Of a stretch of DNA of 13,372 nt, positions 6,780 to 13,372 are shown one piece after another (within the stretch, counting starts at the first letter, position 1; each line of letters begins with the position of its first letter). The stretch covers positions 1 to 13,372 of the forward strand of contig CALGGQ010000154.1 in the NCBI GenBank assembly GCA_937915775.1, in the 5' to 3' direction. Made by a program: the position numbers and the translations under genes. This DNA is from an uncultured Clostridia bacterium (lineage in GTDB: Bacteria; Bacillota; Clostridia; Oscillospirales; Acutalibacteraceae). The notes below the pieces were generated by a model, which saw only the letters and a list, made by a program, of their open reading frames with translations, had not been told where the DNA came from and made no database searches.

Positions 6780-6898
6780 TCAGTAGTTAGTAGTAAGTAG
6801 TCAGTAGTTGGTTGGTCCTGCGGACGGCCATCATAATAATTTGGGTGTGGGCGGAGCCCGCCCCTAACTACTAACTATGAACGATTAACTACTAACTA
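6775..6898. repeat. Inverted heptad-repeat element between mcsB and clpC
   Basis: The left arm is five AGTAGTN heptads in tandem (6775-6809: AGTAGTC, AGTAGTT, AGTAGTA, AGTAGTC, AGTAGTT) and the right arm is five heptads of the complementary type (6864-6898: CTAACTA, CTAACTA, TGAACGA, TTAACTA, CTAACTA). The arms can pair into a long imperfect hairpin. The core contains a 6-bp GGGCGG/CCGCCC stem (6849-6854 with 6858-6863). The first heptad supplies the mcsB stop codon, and the last ends two bases before the clpC SD. It looks like a small non-coding interspersed element that has been placed within the operon. Effect on clpC transcription or mRNA stability is unknown. Confidence 0.7.
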
Positions 6899-6915
6899 AA
6901 CAGGAGGAATTGACA

Positions 6916-9363
6916 ATGTACAGGTTTAATTCTTTTACACAAAAGGCAAACGAGGTGCTGAACCTCGCTATCAAAGCTGCTGAAAACTATGGTCATAATT
7001 ATGTCGGCAGCGAGCATATTTTAATCGGTATTCTGAAAGAGGGTACGGGCATTGCGGCGTCCGTGCTGAATGAAAGGGGCGTCACGCTGGAGGATGTGGA
7101 TGCGCTTATTCAGGAGGAAATCGGTGTCGGCAACCCGACTCGTTTAACCCCTGAGGACTTTACCCCGCGCTCCAAGCGGATTATTGAGCTCTCGTTCCAG
7201 ATTGCGCGCAGCATGATGAATTCCTTTGTCGGCACGGAGCATTTGCTGATTTCGCTTGTCAAGGAAACGGATTCCTATGCCGTGAAGTTCTTAAACGAGC
7301 TCGGCGCGGATGAAAACGCCGTGCTGGAGGAGCTGGCGCAGACGATGTCCAGCGGAGAAGCAGAGCAAAAGCGCACTGCCCGCGGCGGCAAAAAGGCAAA
7401 GAGCAAAACGCCGACGCTCGATGAATTCGGCAAGGACTTGACCGAGCTTGCCAAGCAGGGCAAGATTGACCCTGTTATCGGCAGAGAAAAGGAAATTCAG
7501 CGTGTGATTCAGATTCTGTCACGCCGTAATAAAAACAACCCCTGCTTAATCGGCGAGCCGGGTGTCGGCAAGACCGCTATCGCAGAGGGGCTGGCGCTGA
7601 AAATCGTGCAGGATGAGGTGCCGGAGCTGCTAACAGGCAAGAAGATTGTCGCACTCGATTTGACCTCGATGGTTGCCGGTACGAAGTACAGAGGCGACTT
7701 TGAGGAGCGTATTAAAAAGGCGATGGACGAGGTGCGCGAGGCAAAGGACGTTATCCTCTTTATCGACGAGGTGCATACGATTATGGGTGCCGGTGCCGCC
7801 GAAGGTGCGGTAGATGCGGCGAACATCTTAAAGCCCTCGCTGGCAAGAGGTGAAATTCAGGTCATCGGCGCCACCACCATTGACGAATACAGAAAGAATA
7901 TTGAAAAGGACGCAGCGCTTGAGCGACGTTTCCAGCCCGTTACCGTCGGCGAGCCGACGGAGGAGGAAACCGTGGAAATTCTGCGCGGATTGCGTGACCG
8001 CTATGAAGCGCACCACAAGGTGAGAATTACGGATGAAGCGATTGAAAGCGCCGTCAAGCTGTCATCGAGATACATTGCGGACAGATATCTGCCCGACAAG
8101 GCGATTGACTTAATCGACGAGGCGGCTTCCGTTGTGCGCCTGAACGCCCAGACCATTCCGCAGAACTTAAAGGATATGGAGGCGGAAATCAAGCGTCTGG
8201 AGCAGGAAAAGCAGACAGCAGCCTCCTCACAGGATTTTGAAGGCGCGGCTAAGCTCAGAGACAAGCAGAATTCGCTCAAGGAACTGCTGAAGGGCGAAAA
8301 GGAGAAGTGGCGTGGCGTATCTTCGCACGAGGTGAAATCCGTCACGACAGAGGAGATAGCGCAGGTTGTATCCTCCTGGACGGGTATCCCCGTCACGGAG
8401 CTTTCCAAGGAGGAAAGCGAGCGCCTGCTGCATATGGAGCAGATTCTGCACGAGCGTATTGTCGGACAGGACAAAGCCGTCAGCGGCGTTGCCAAGGCAA
8501 TCCGCCGCGGCAGGGTAGGGCTGAAAAACCCGAACCGTCCGATTGGCTCCTTCATCTTCCTCGGCCCCACCGGCGTCGGCAAAACCGAGCTGTGCAAAAC
8601 GCTTGCCGAGGCGATGTTCGGCGATGAAAACGCGATTATCAAGCTCGATATGAGCGAGTATATGGAAAAGCATACTGTCTCCAAGCTCATCGGCTCGCCT
8701 CCGGGTTACGTCGGCTTTGACGAGGGCGGACAGCTGACGGAGAAAATCCGCCGCAGACCGTACAGCGTCGTGCTGTTTGACGAGATTGAAAAGGCGCATC
8801 CCGATGTGTTCAATATCCTGCTGCAGATTCTCGAGGACGGCGTGCTGACCGATTCGCAGGGCAGAACGGTCTCGTTCAAAAACGCAATCATCATTATGAC
8901 CTCCAACGTCGGCGCGTCCAAGATTACGGAGAACCGCCAGTCGCTCGGCTTCGGCGACAGCACCGACAGCGGCAAGTCGATTGAGGAGCTGGTCACGGCA
9001 GAACTGAAGAAAACCTTTAAGCCGGAATTCCTGAACCGTCTGGACGAAATCATCGTGTTCAACCAGCTTGAAAAGGACGATATTAAGGAAATCGCACGGC
9101 GTATGCTCAAAACGCTGACCAAGCGCCTGAAGGAGATGGATATTGACATTGAATTCACCGAGGCGGCGATTGACGCACTGAGCGAAGGTGGCTTTGATAA
9201 GGTCTACGGCGCGCGTCCGTTGCGGCGTGAAATCCAGTCCAAGATTGAGGATAAGCTCTCCGAGCTGATTCTGGAGGACAAAATCAAGCCGTTCACCAAG
9301 TGCGTGGTCGATTATCAAAACAACGAGTTCACCTTTACCGATGAAATGATAAAGGCGGCGTAA
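6916..9363 (+). CDS. clpC: ATP-dependent Clp protease ATP-binding subunit ClpC
   Basis: ClpC is a hexameric AAA+ unfoldase that feeds proteins to ClpP; with McsA/McsB or MecA adaptors it removes damaged or tagged proteins and CtsR. The 815-aa product has the two N-terminal Clp_N repeats (about 1-145), AAA1 with Walker A GEPGVGKT (213-220) and Walker B VILFIDE (279-285), a middle coiled coil with a UVR motif (FEGAAKLRDKQNSL, near 440), AAA2 with Walker A GPTGVGKT (550-557) and Walker B VVLFDE (618-623), and the ClpP-docking tripeptide LGF (677-679). All key residues are present. The start is ATG 6916, 8 bases after AGGAGG (6902-6907); an in-frame TTG at 6910 is too close to the SD. It is last in the operon, separated from mcsB by a repeat element. 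Confidence 0.96.
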   Translation: MYRFNSFTQKANEVLNLAIKAAENYGHNYVGSEHILIGILKEGTGIAASVLNERGVTLEDVDALIQEEIGVGNPTRLTPEDFTPRSKRIIELSFQIARSMMNSFVGTEHLLISLVKETDSYAVKFLNELGADENAVLEELAQTMSSGEAEQKRTARGGKKAKSKTPTLDEFGKDLTELAKQGKIDPVIGREKEIQRVIQILSRRNKNNPCLIGEPGVGKTAIAEGLALKIVQDEVPELLTGKKIVALDLTSMVAGTKYRGDFEERIKKAMDEVREAKDVILFIDEVHTIMGAGAAEGAVDAANILKPSLARGEIQVIGATTIDEYRKNIEKDAALERRFQPVTVGEPTEEETVEILRGLRDRYEAHHKVRITDEAIESAVKLSSRYIADRYLPDKAIDLIDEAASVVRLNAQTIPQNLKDMEAEIKRLEQEKQTAASSQDFEGAAKLRDKQNSLKELLKGEKEKWRGVSSHEVKSVTTEEIAQVVSSWTGIPVTELSKEESERLLHMEQILHERIVGQDKAVSGVAKAIRRGRVGLKNPNRPIGSFIFLGPTGVGKTELCKTLAEAMFGDENAIIKLDMSEYMEKHTVSKLIGSPPGYVGFDEGGQLTEKIRRRPYSVVLFDEIEKAHPDVFNILLQILEDGVLTDSQGRTVSFKNAIIIMTSNVGASKITENRQSLGFGDSTDSGKSIEELVTAELKKTFKPEFLNRLDEIIVFNQLEKDDIKEIARRMLKTLTKRLKEMDIDIEFTEAAIDALSEGGFDKVYGARPLRREIQSKIEDKLSELILEDKIKPFTKCVVDYQNNEFTFTDEMIKAA

Positions 9364-9378
9364 TACTCTTATAAGAAT

Positions 9379-9404
9379 ACCCCGAGCAATCGGGGTGTTT
9401 TTTT
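9379..9404 (+). terminator. Rho-independent terminator after clpC
   Basis: A 7-bp stem (9379-9385 with 9390-9396), GCAA tetraloop and a T run (9398-9404) end the heat-shock operon 15 bases past the clpC stop. No radA or other gene follows in the operon. Confidence 0.88.
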
Positions 9405-9441
9405 ATTAAGAAAACAAAATGCAAAATTTCGGCGGCTTCTC

Positions 9442-9470
9442 TTGACAAACAGGGGTAAAAGTGTAACAAT
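9442..9470 (+). promoter_or_regulatory. SigA promoter of gdhA
   Basis: TTGACA (9442-9447) is followed after 17 bases by AACAAT (9465-9470), preceded by TGT. The start point would be near 9477, giving a leader of about 30 bases. No obvious operator was seen. Confidence 0.7.
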
Positions 9471-9507
9471 GTGAGAGGTAAATTATTTTCCAGAAAGGGG
9501 AAAAATT

Positions 9508-10857
9508 ATGAACAAGTACATTGAAAATGTGATTGCTACTGCGGAACGAAGAAACCCCGAAAAGCCGGAATTCATTCAAACGGTAAAAGAGGTATTCGGT
9601 TCTCTTGAGCAGGTGATCGATGAGCATCCGGAGTATGTGGAAGCCGACATTCTCGGCAGAATGGCGGAGCCGGAGCGCTTCATCACCTTCCGTGTGGCAT
9701 GGGTTGATGACGAAGGCAAAACGCAGGTAAACAGAGGCTTCCGTGTGCAGTTTAACTCTGCCATCGGTCCTTACAAGGGCGGTCTGCGCTTCCATCCCAG
9801 CGTGAACGGCTCAATTATGTTCTTCCTCGGCTTTGAGCAGACCTTCAAAAACTCGCTGACCGGTCTTCCGATGGGCGGCGGCAAGGGCGGCTCCGACTTT
9901 GACCCGAGAGGCAGAAGCAACGGCGAAATTATGCGTTTCTGCCAGGCGTTTATGACAGAGCTTTACCGTCACATCGGTCCCGATGTGGACGTACCGGCAG
10001 GCGATATCGGCGTCGGCGGACGTGAAATCGGCTACCTGTTCGGTCAGTATAAGCGCATCCGCAATGCGTATGAAAACGGCGTGCTGACCGGTAAGGGACG
10101 TTCCTACGGCGGCTCTCTGATTCGTCCGGAGGCTACCGGCTACGGTGCTGTGTATTATACGCTGGAAGTATTAAAGCACGAGAATGATACCATCGAGGGT
10201 AAGACGGTTGCTATCTCCGGCTTTGGTAACGTTGCCTGGGGCGCCTGCAAGAAGCTCGCAGAGCTCGGCGCAAAGCCTGTCACCATCTCCGGTCCGGACG
10301 GCTATGTCTACGATGCGGACGGTATTATCACCGAGGAAAAGATTGACTATCTGCTTGAAATGCGTGCTTCCGGCAGAGACCGCTGCCAGGATTATGCGGA
10401 TAAATTCGGCGTCCCGTTCTTCCCGGGTGAAAAGCCGTGGGGCGTCAAGGTTGACATCTGTATGCCGTGCGCTACGCAGAACGAGGTCAATATGGACGAG
10501 GCGAAGAAGATTCTCGCCAACGGCACGAAGTACTACATCGAGGTTGCTAATATGCCGACCACCGAGGATGCCTTTGACCTGTTCCGCGAGACAGAGGGCG
10601 TCATCATTGCGCCGTCCAAGGCGGTTAACGCCGGCGGCGTTTGCACCTCCGGTCTGGAAATGTGCCAGAACAGCGCAAGACTGAGCTGGACTGCCGAGGA
10701 GGTTGACGCAAGACTGCATCAGGCAATGATTGATATCCATAACAATTCTATGGAGGCTGCCGCACGCTACGGCTTGGGCTATGACCTTGTCGCAGGCGCG
10801 AACATCGCCGGCTTTGAAAAGGTCGCCGACGCGATGATGCAGCAGGGCATTTATTAA
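9508..10857 (+). CDS. gdhA: NADP-specific glutamate dehydrogenase
   Basis: This cytosolic hexameric enzyme makes glutamate from 2-oxoglutarate and ammonia with NADPH, a main route of ammonium assimilation in gut clostridia. The 449-aa length is typical of the bacterial hexameric form. Seen in order: GPYKGGLRFHPSV (substrate-binding Lys near 92), PMGGGKGGSDFDP with Lys126, PAGDIGVGGREIGYLFGQY with catalytic Asp166, and the dinucleotide fold SGFGNVA with G238xG240xxA243. The loop after the second strand of that fold reads TISGPDG, with no acidic residue at the position that would favour NAD, so NADP is inferred. SD AAAGGGG lies about 7 bases before ATG 9508. It is a single-gene unit with its own promoter and terminator. 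Confidence 0.95.
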   Translation: MNKYIENVIATAERRNPEKPEFIQTVKEVFGSLEQVIDEHPEYVEADILGRMAEPERFITFRVAWVDDEGKTQVNRGFRVQFNSAIGPYKGGLRFHPSVNGSIMFFLGFEQTFKNSLTGLPMGGGKGGSDFDPRGRSNGEIMRFCQAFMTELYRHIGPDVDVPAGDIGVGGREIGYLFGQYKRIRNAYENGVLTGKGRSYGGSLIRPEATGYGAVYYTLEVLKHENDTIEGKTVAISGFGNVAWGACKKLAELGAKPVTISGPDGYVYDADGIITEEKIDYLLEMRASGRDRCQDYADKFGVPFFPGEKPWGVKVDICMPCATQNEVNMDEAKKILANGTKYYIEVANMPTTEDAFDLFRETEGVIIAPSKAVNAGGVCTSGLEMCQNSARLSWTAEEVDARLHQAMIDIHNNSMEAAARYGLGYDLVAGANIAGFEKVADAMMQQGIY

Positions 10858-10867
10858 TTCGGAATTG

Positions 10868-10897
10868 AAAAACGGATGGCTTTTGCCATCCGTTTTT
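10868..10897. terminator. Bidirectional terminator between gdhA and the phosphoesterase gene
   Basis: A perfect 13-bp palindrome (10868-10880 with 10885-10897) with a TTTT loop has an A run on the left arm and a T run on the right, so it can stop transcription from both sides. It lies 10 bases after the gdhA stop and 4 bases from the end of the convergent minus-strand gene. Confidence 0.88.
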
Positions 10898-10901
10898 GCT
10901 T

Positions 10902-11573
10902 TTATAATTTGATGACGTCGTTAAAGACGGCGGTCATTTTTTTACTGATGGGTAAATCCATATGCAGCGAGCCGAAGTACCAGTGGCGGTATTCCACGCT
11001 TTTCATCAGCTCCTGCAGGTAGATATTGAGCGGGGTGAGGTGCATCTCCTGATTGGTGTGCAGGCGGATAAAATCCTTGGCGATGGCAGGTGCCTCGTAG
11101 GTCAGGACGTAATCAATCTGATAGTCGATGTCCTTGAGGTTTCTGGCACCCTCCAGCAGCTCCTGCGCGCTCGGCATTTCCTCCTTCCAGTAGGTTTTGC
11201 CCTCCTCGCGCATATCGGCGTCCTCGCTTTCGCCGCCGCCCATCACGAAAAAGTTTTTCTTCTCAATCGTGAAGATTTCGCCGCGCATCAGGTGGTAGAC
11301 GTTGGAGGCGATTTTGTGCGCCGTGCCGCCCTTAAACCGATAAGGATGATAACTGTTTAAGATATCAAAATTTTCGTGTACACCGTCTACAAAGCAGATG
11401 GTGTATTTTTTCTTTTCCAGCGCTTTGATGTTCTTTTTCTCCGCCTCGCTGCCGTCCCACAGAAAGCCGAAATCGCCGCAGATAATCAGCGTGTCGTCCT
11501 CCGTCAGCTTTTTCAGCTTCGGGCTTTTGAAAAAGCTCAGATCGCCGTGTGTGTCACCGGTAATGTAAACCAT
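10902..11573 (-). CDS. calcineurin-like metallophosphoesterase with one metal site degenerate
   Basis: The 223-aa protein has the calcineurin-like phosphoesterase fold: motif I GDTHGD (D7, H9), motif II ICGDFG (D34), motif III FVDGVHENFD (63-70), a motif IV-like LTYEAP (157-162) and motif V WYFGSLH (198-204). In the family motif III is GNH(D/E), motif IV is THxxP-like and motif V is GHxH. Here Asn is replaced by Val65, the motif IV His by Tyr159 and the first His of motif V by Ser202, while H204 remains. The substrate is unknown; related clostridial proteins are annotated only as phosphoesterases. No signal peptide, so cytosolic. The start has SD AAGGA (11581-11585), 7 bases upstream. It is a lone gene convergent with gdhA and divergent from the carboxypeptidase gene. 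Confidence 0.88.
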   Translation of the reverse strand: MVYITGDTHGDLSFFKSPKLKKLTEDDTLIICGDFGFLWDGSEAEKKNIKALEKKKYTICFVDGVHENFDILNSYHPYRFKGGTAHKIASNVYHLMRGEIFTIEKKNFFVMGGGESEDADMREEGKTYWKEEMPSAQELLEGARNLKDIDYQIDYVLTYEAPAIAKDFIRLHTNQEMHLTPLNIYLQELMKSVEYRHWYFGSLHMDLPISKKMTAVFNDVIKL

Positions 11574-11587
11574 ATTGAAATCCTTAC

Positions 11588-11619
11588 TTGTATTCTGAAT
11601 TCGGTTATGATAATATAAT
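11588..11619 (+). promoter_or_regulatory. possible promoter of the carboxypeptidase gene
   Basis: A consensus TATAAT (11614-11619) lies 31 bases before the start codon, but the nearest -35-like hexamer, TTGTAT (11588-11593), is 20 bases away, longer than optimal. The intergenic space also has to hold the minus-strand gene's promoter, for which I could not assign good hexamers. Confidence 0.4.
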
Positions 11620-11650
11620 AATAACTTTTAATCTTTCAGGTGTCAATACT

Positions 11651-13069
11651 ATGAAAAAACTAATTTCGGTTGTTTTATCGTTTACCATATTGCTGCTCAC
11701 CCTCTTGCTGCCGCTCGGCGCGTATGGCAAGGATTTGAATAACGATGAGGGAATGTACGCCATAACGGAGGAAATCTATGCCGATGCGTATATGCTCGTA
11801 TCCCTTGATGACGACAGTTATCCCGTCATCGCGCAGAAAAACAAGGATAAGCGCAAGTTTCCCGCGTCGCTGACGAAAATTGTCACCGCGATGGTCACGC
11901 TCAATAACGTCAAGGATTTGCAGGCGAAAACCACTGTTTCCAAGGGCGCTATCAACGCACTTTCGGGCACGGGCGCGCAGGTGGCAGGGCTCAAACCAGG
12001 TGAGGAGCTGACGATTGAACAGCTGCTTTACCTCACGATGGTGCATTCCGCGTGCGATGCGTGCCAGGTGCTCGGTGAATATGTGGCTGGCACGGTGCAG
12101 GAGTTCGTCAAGATGATGAATAACTGGTGCATTGCTATCGGCTGTACGGGCACGAACTTCGTCAACCCTGACGGTTTGCACGATCCAAATCACTATACCA
12201 CGGCTGCCGACATGGAGCTCATCACATTGGAAGCGCTGAAGAATGAGACCTTTGTGAAAATTGCGACCACGCAGCTGTACGAATATAACGATTACACCTT
12301 TATCCACACCAATTTTATGCTGGATAAATACCATGTGACGTATTATTATCCGTATGCGCAGGGCATCAAAACCGGCTCTACCTCAGAGGCAGGCTACTGC
12401 GTGATTACCAAGGCGTCGAAAAACGGCTATAATTATCTTGCCATCGTGATGGACGCGCCGGTGAAAAAGCTGAACGGTTATGACACAAAGTGCTCCTTTA
12501 TTGATGCGGCAACGATGTTTGACTGGGCGTTTGATTCGCTGAAATATTCCACCGTTGTCCGTGCCAACGATGTGGTGACAGAGGTGCCGATTATCAACGG
12601 TAAGGATGCCGACACCGTACAGCTGATTGCGGAAAAGGACGTGACGACGCTGGTGCCGGTGGCGCTTGACCCGTCCGCCGTGATGCTCAAGCCGATTGAC
12701 CCGCCGGAGCAGCTGGAAGCGCCGATTACGCAGGGCACCAAGGTCTGCGAAGCCGATATCATTTATGCCAACAAGATTATTGCCAGAGTCAATCTGGTAG
12801 CGGCAAAGAGCGTGGAGCTCTCCACCTTTCTCAAAATCTACAACGCCGTGCGCGATTTCCTCGGGCAAAAAACGGTGCTTGCGGTGCTCGTGTTGCTGAT
12901 TTGCGGTGTTATCCTGTATATCATCATCTTTGCCATTCGTATGAGCAAGGCAAAGAAACGTGCGGCTGCCAAACGCCGTCGCCGTGAGGAGCTCGATGAG
13001 CAGATGAGCCGCAACATCCGTCAAAGCAGACGCGGCAGCGACGACCTCCCGCCTCCCAAGAGAAAGTAA
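11651..13069 (+). CDS. D-alanyl-D-alanine carboxypeptidase (peptidase S11, DacF-like), membrane-anchored
   Basis: This is a low-molecular-weight penicillin-binding protein that trims the terminal D-Ala from peptidoglycan stem peptides outside the membrane. The 472-aa product begins with a signal peptide (MKK, hydrophobic 5-21, cleavage near AYG). The S11 domain has SxxK as SLTK (S73-K76, catalytic Ser73), and KTG as K240-T241-G242. The SxN motif, expected in a SxNDA context, reads S133-A-C135-DA, so Asn is replaced by Cys. A C-terminal beta-domain follows (about 305-400), then a membrane helix (about 408-431) and a very basic cytoplasmic tail (KAKKRAAAKRRRR). Start: ATG 11651 gives the signal peptide; the SD is weak (CAGG about 10 bases upstream). 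A longer in-frame start at 11588 would spoil the signal peptide. It is transcribed alone. Confidence 0.93.
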   Translation: MKKLISVVLSFTILLLTLLLPLGAYGKDLNNDEGMYAITEEIYADAYMLVSLDDDSYPVIAQKNKDKRKFPASLTKIVTAMVTLNNVKDLQAKTTVSKGAINALSGTGAQVAGLKPGEELTIEQLLYLTMVHSACDACQVLGEYVAGTVQEFVKMMNNWCIAIGCTGTNFVNPDGLHDPNHYTTAADMELITLEALKNETFVKIATTQLYEYNDYTFIHTNFMLDKYHVTYYYPYAQGIKTGSTSEAGYCVITKASKNGYNYLAIVMDAPVKKLNGYDTKCSFIDAATMFDWAFDSLKYSTVVRANDVVTEVPIINGKDADTVQLIAEKDVTTLVPVALDPSAVMLKPIDPPEQLEAPITQGTKVCEADIIYANKIIARVNLVAAKSVELSTFLKIYNAVRDFLGQKTVLAVLVLLICGVILYIIIFAIRMSKAKKRAAAKRRRREELDEQMSRNIRQSRRGSDDLPPPKRK

Positions 13070-13070
13070 G

Positions 13071-13100
13071 AAAAAAGGATTGCTGAGGCAATCCTTTTTT
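13071..13100 (+). terminator. Rho-independent terminator after the carboxypeptidase gene
   Basis: A perfect 13-bp palindrome (13071-13083 with 13088-13100) with a TGAG loop starts right after the stop codon; its A and T runs would let it act in both directions. The heptad array begins at the very next base. Confidence 0.88.
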
Positions 13101-13163
13101 AGTGGCTAGTGGCTAGTGGCTAGTGGTTAGTGATTAGTGGTTAGTGGTTAGTGATTAGTGGTT
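13101..13163. repeat. Nine tandem heptads (AGTGGYT type)
   Basis: Nine uninterrupted 7-base units: three AGTGGCT, then AGTGGTT and AGTGATT in alternation (units 4, 6, 7 and 9 are AGTGGTT; 5 and 8 AGTGATT). The unit resembles the AGTAGTN heptads between mcsB and clpC, and again the array ends a few bases before an SD sequence. There is no complementary right arm here. It is a likely variable-number tandem repeat; the function is unknown. Confidence 0.85.
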
Positions 13164-13179
13164 AGAGAGGAGCGGTATG

Positions 13180-13372
13180 ATGGATTCTATGTTTACCACC
13201 CTGCGGGAGCAGCGGCTTTCCAGCTTTGAGGGGCTCCAGCTGACGGATCAGACGTACAATCTGGCCATCGGGGTGACCCTGCTGGCGGGGATTCTCCTCG
13301 ACATTGCCATCGCCTATTTCTTCACCGATTTCATTGTACAAATCCACCCCATTGTGATTCTGATCGTGTACC
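13180..13372 (+). CDS. N-terminal part of a membrane protein, unidentified (cut by window end)
   Basis: An open frame runs to the end of the window (64 residues visible). After a polar N-terminus (MDSMFTTLREQRLSSFEG) come a hydrophobic segment NLAIGVTLLAGILLDIAIAY (about 27-46) and a second one starting at IHPIVILIVY, so it is an integral membrane protein. The YNLAIGxTLLxG pattern reminds me of clostridial Bax-inhibitor-1-like membrane proteins, but that is a weak guess. Start: GGAG at 13169-13172 gives 7 bases to ATG 13180 (ATG 13177 directly before is also possible). Codon choice differs from the other genes: GGG glycine and CCC/CTG are frequent, while upstream genes prefer GGC and GGT. It follows the heptad array with no visible promoter. 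Confidence 0.65.
   Translation, partial: MDSMFTTLREQRLSSFEGLQLTDQTYNLAIGVTLLAGILLDIAIAYFFTDFIVQIHPIVILIVY

Noticed and set aside
6812..6840. Possible separate clpC promoter inside the repeat element (TTGGTC, 17 bases, AATAAT)
   Set aside because: The -35 matches consensus at only three positions; too weak to list without transcript data, though it would explain an uncoupled clpC.
8227..9318. Long open frame of 363 codons on the minus strand opposite clpC
   Set aside because: It lies wholly within clpC, has no family resemblance and arises from the codon bias of the plus-strand gene. The same applies to 2872-3552 (minus, in pheT), 8001-8690 (minus), 10171-10740 (minus, in gdhA), 11675-12334 and 12383-13024 (minus, in the carboxypeptidase gene).
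13101..13163. CRISPR-like repeat array
   Set aside because: Units are 7 bases with no spacers and no cas genes nearby; it is a plain tandem repeat.

Overview
The window looks like a core-genome segment of a moderate-GC, low-gene-spacing Clostridia bacterium, most likely of the Ruminococcaceae/Oscillospirales type. The evidence is a T-box-controlled pheST, an IreB-family protein, a ctsR-mcsA-mcsB-clpC heat-shock operon with CtsR boxes, an NADP-type glutamate dehydrogenase, an S11 D-Ala-D-Ala carboxypeptidase, and strong SD sequences (GGAGG type) with consensus SigA promoters. This taxonomic placement is inference from gene content and protein sequence, not from a search.

Layout: (1) 1-701, minus strand: a two-gene unit, ireB then a 106-aa protein of unknown function with a TTG start, with its own promoter and terminator. 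(2) 741-4510, plus strand: a consensus promoter, a T-box leader with a likely UUC (Phe) specifier, then pheS and pheT and a terminator. (3) 4511-9404, plus strand: an unexplained AGACAGACT inverted repeat, a promoter overlapped by three CtsR boxes, then ctsR, mcsA, mcsB, a heptad-repeat hairpin element and clpC, ending in a terminator. (4) 9442-10897: gdhA as a single gene with promoter and terminator. (5) 10902-11573, minus strand: a calcineurin-like metallophosphoesterase, convergent with gdhA and sharing its terminator. (6) 11651-13100: a secreted, membrane-anchored D-Ala-D-Ala carboxypeptidase with terminator. (7) 13101-13372: nine tandem heptads, then the start of a membrane protein cut by the window end.

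How the genes work together: CtsR represses its own operon. In the classical Bacillus system McsB, activated by McsA, phosphorylates arginines on CtsR and on substrates that ClpC (with ClpP, not in this window) degrades. Here the McsB has lost several residues that are conserved in Bacillus McsB, including most of the phosphoarginine-receptor motif, so the circuit may work differently.

No wholly new multi-gene system is visible. The unusual points are inside otherwise ordinary genes: a phosphoesterase that keeps one complete metal site and has lost every ligand private to the other, a divergent McsB, an SxN-to-SAC change in the carboxypeptidase, and two intergenic heptad-repeat elements, one of which supplies the mcsB stop codon.
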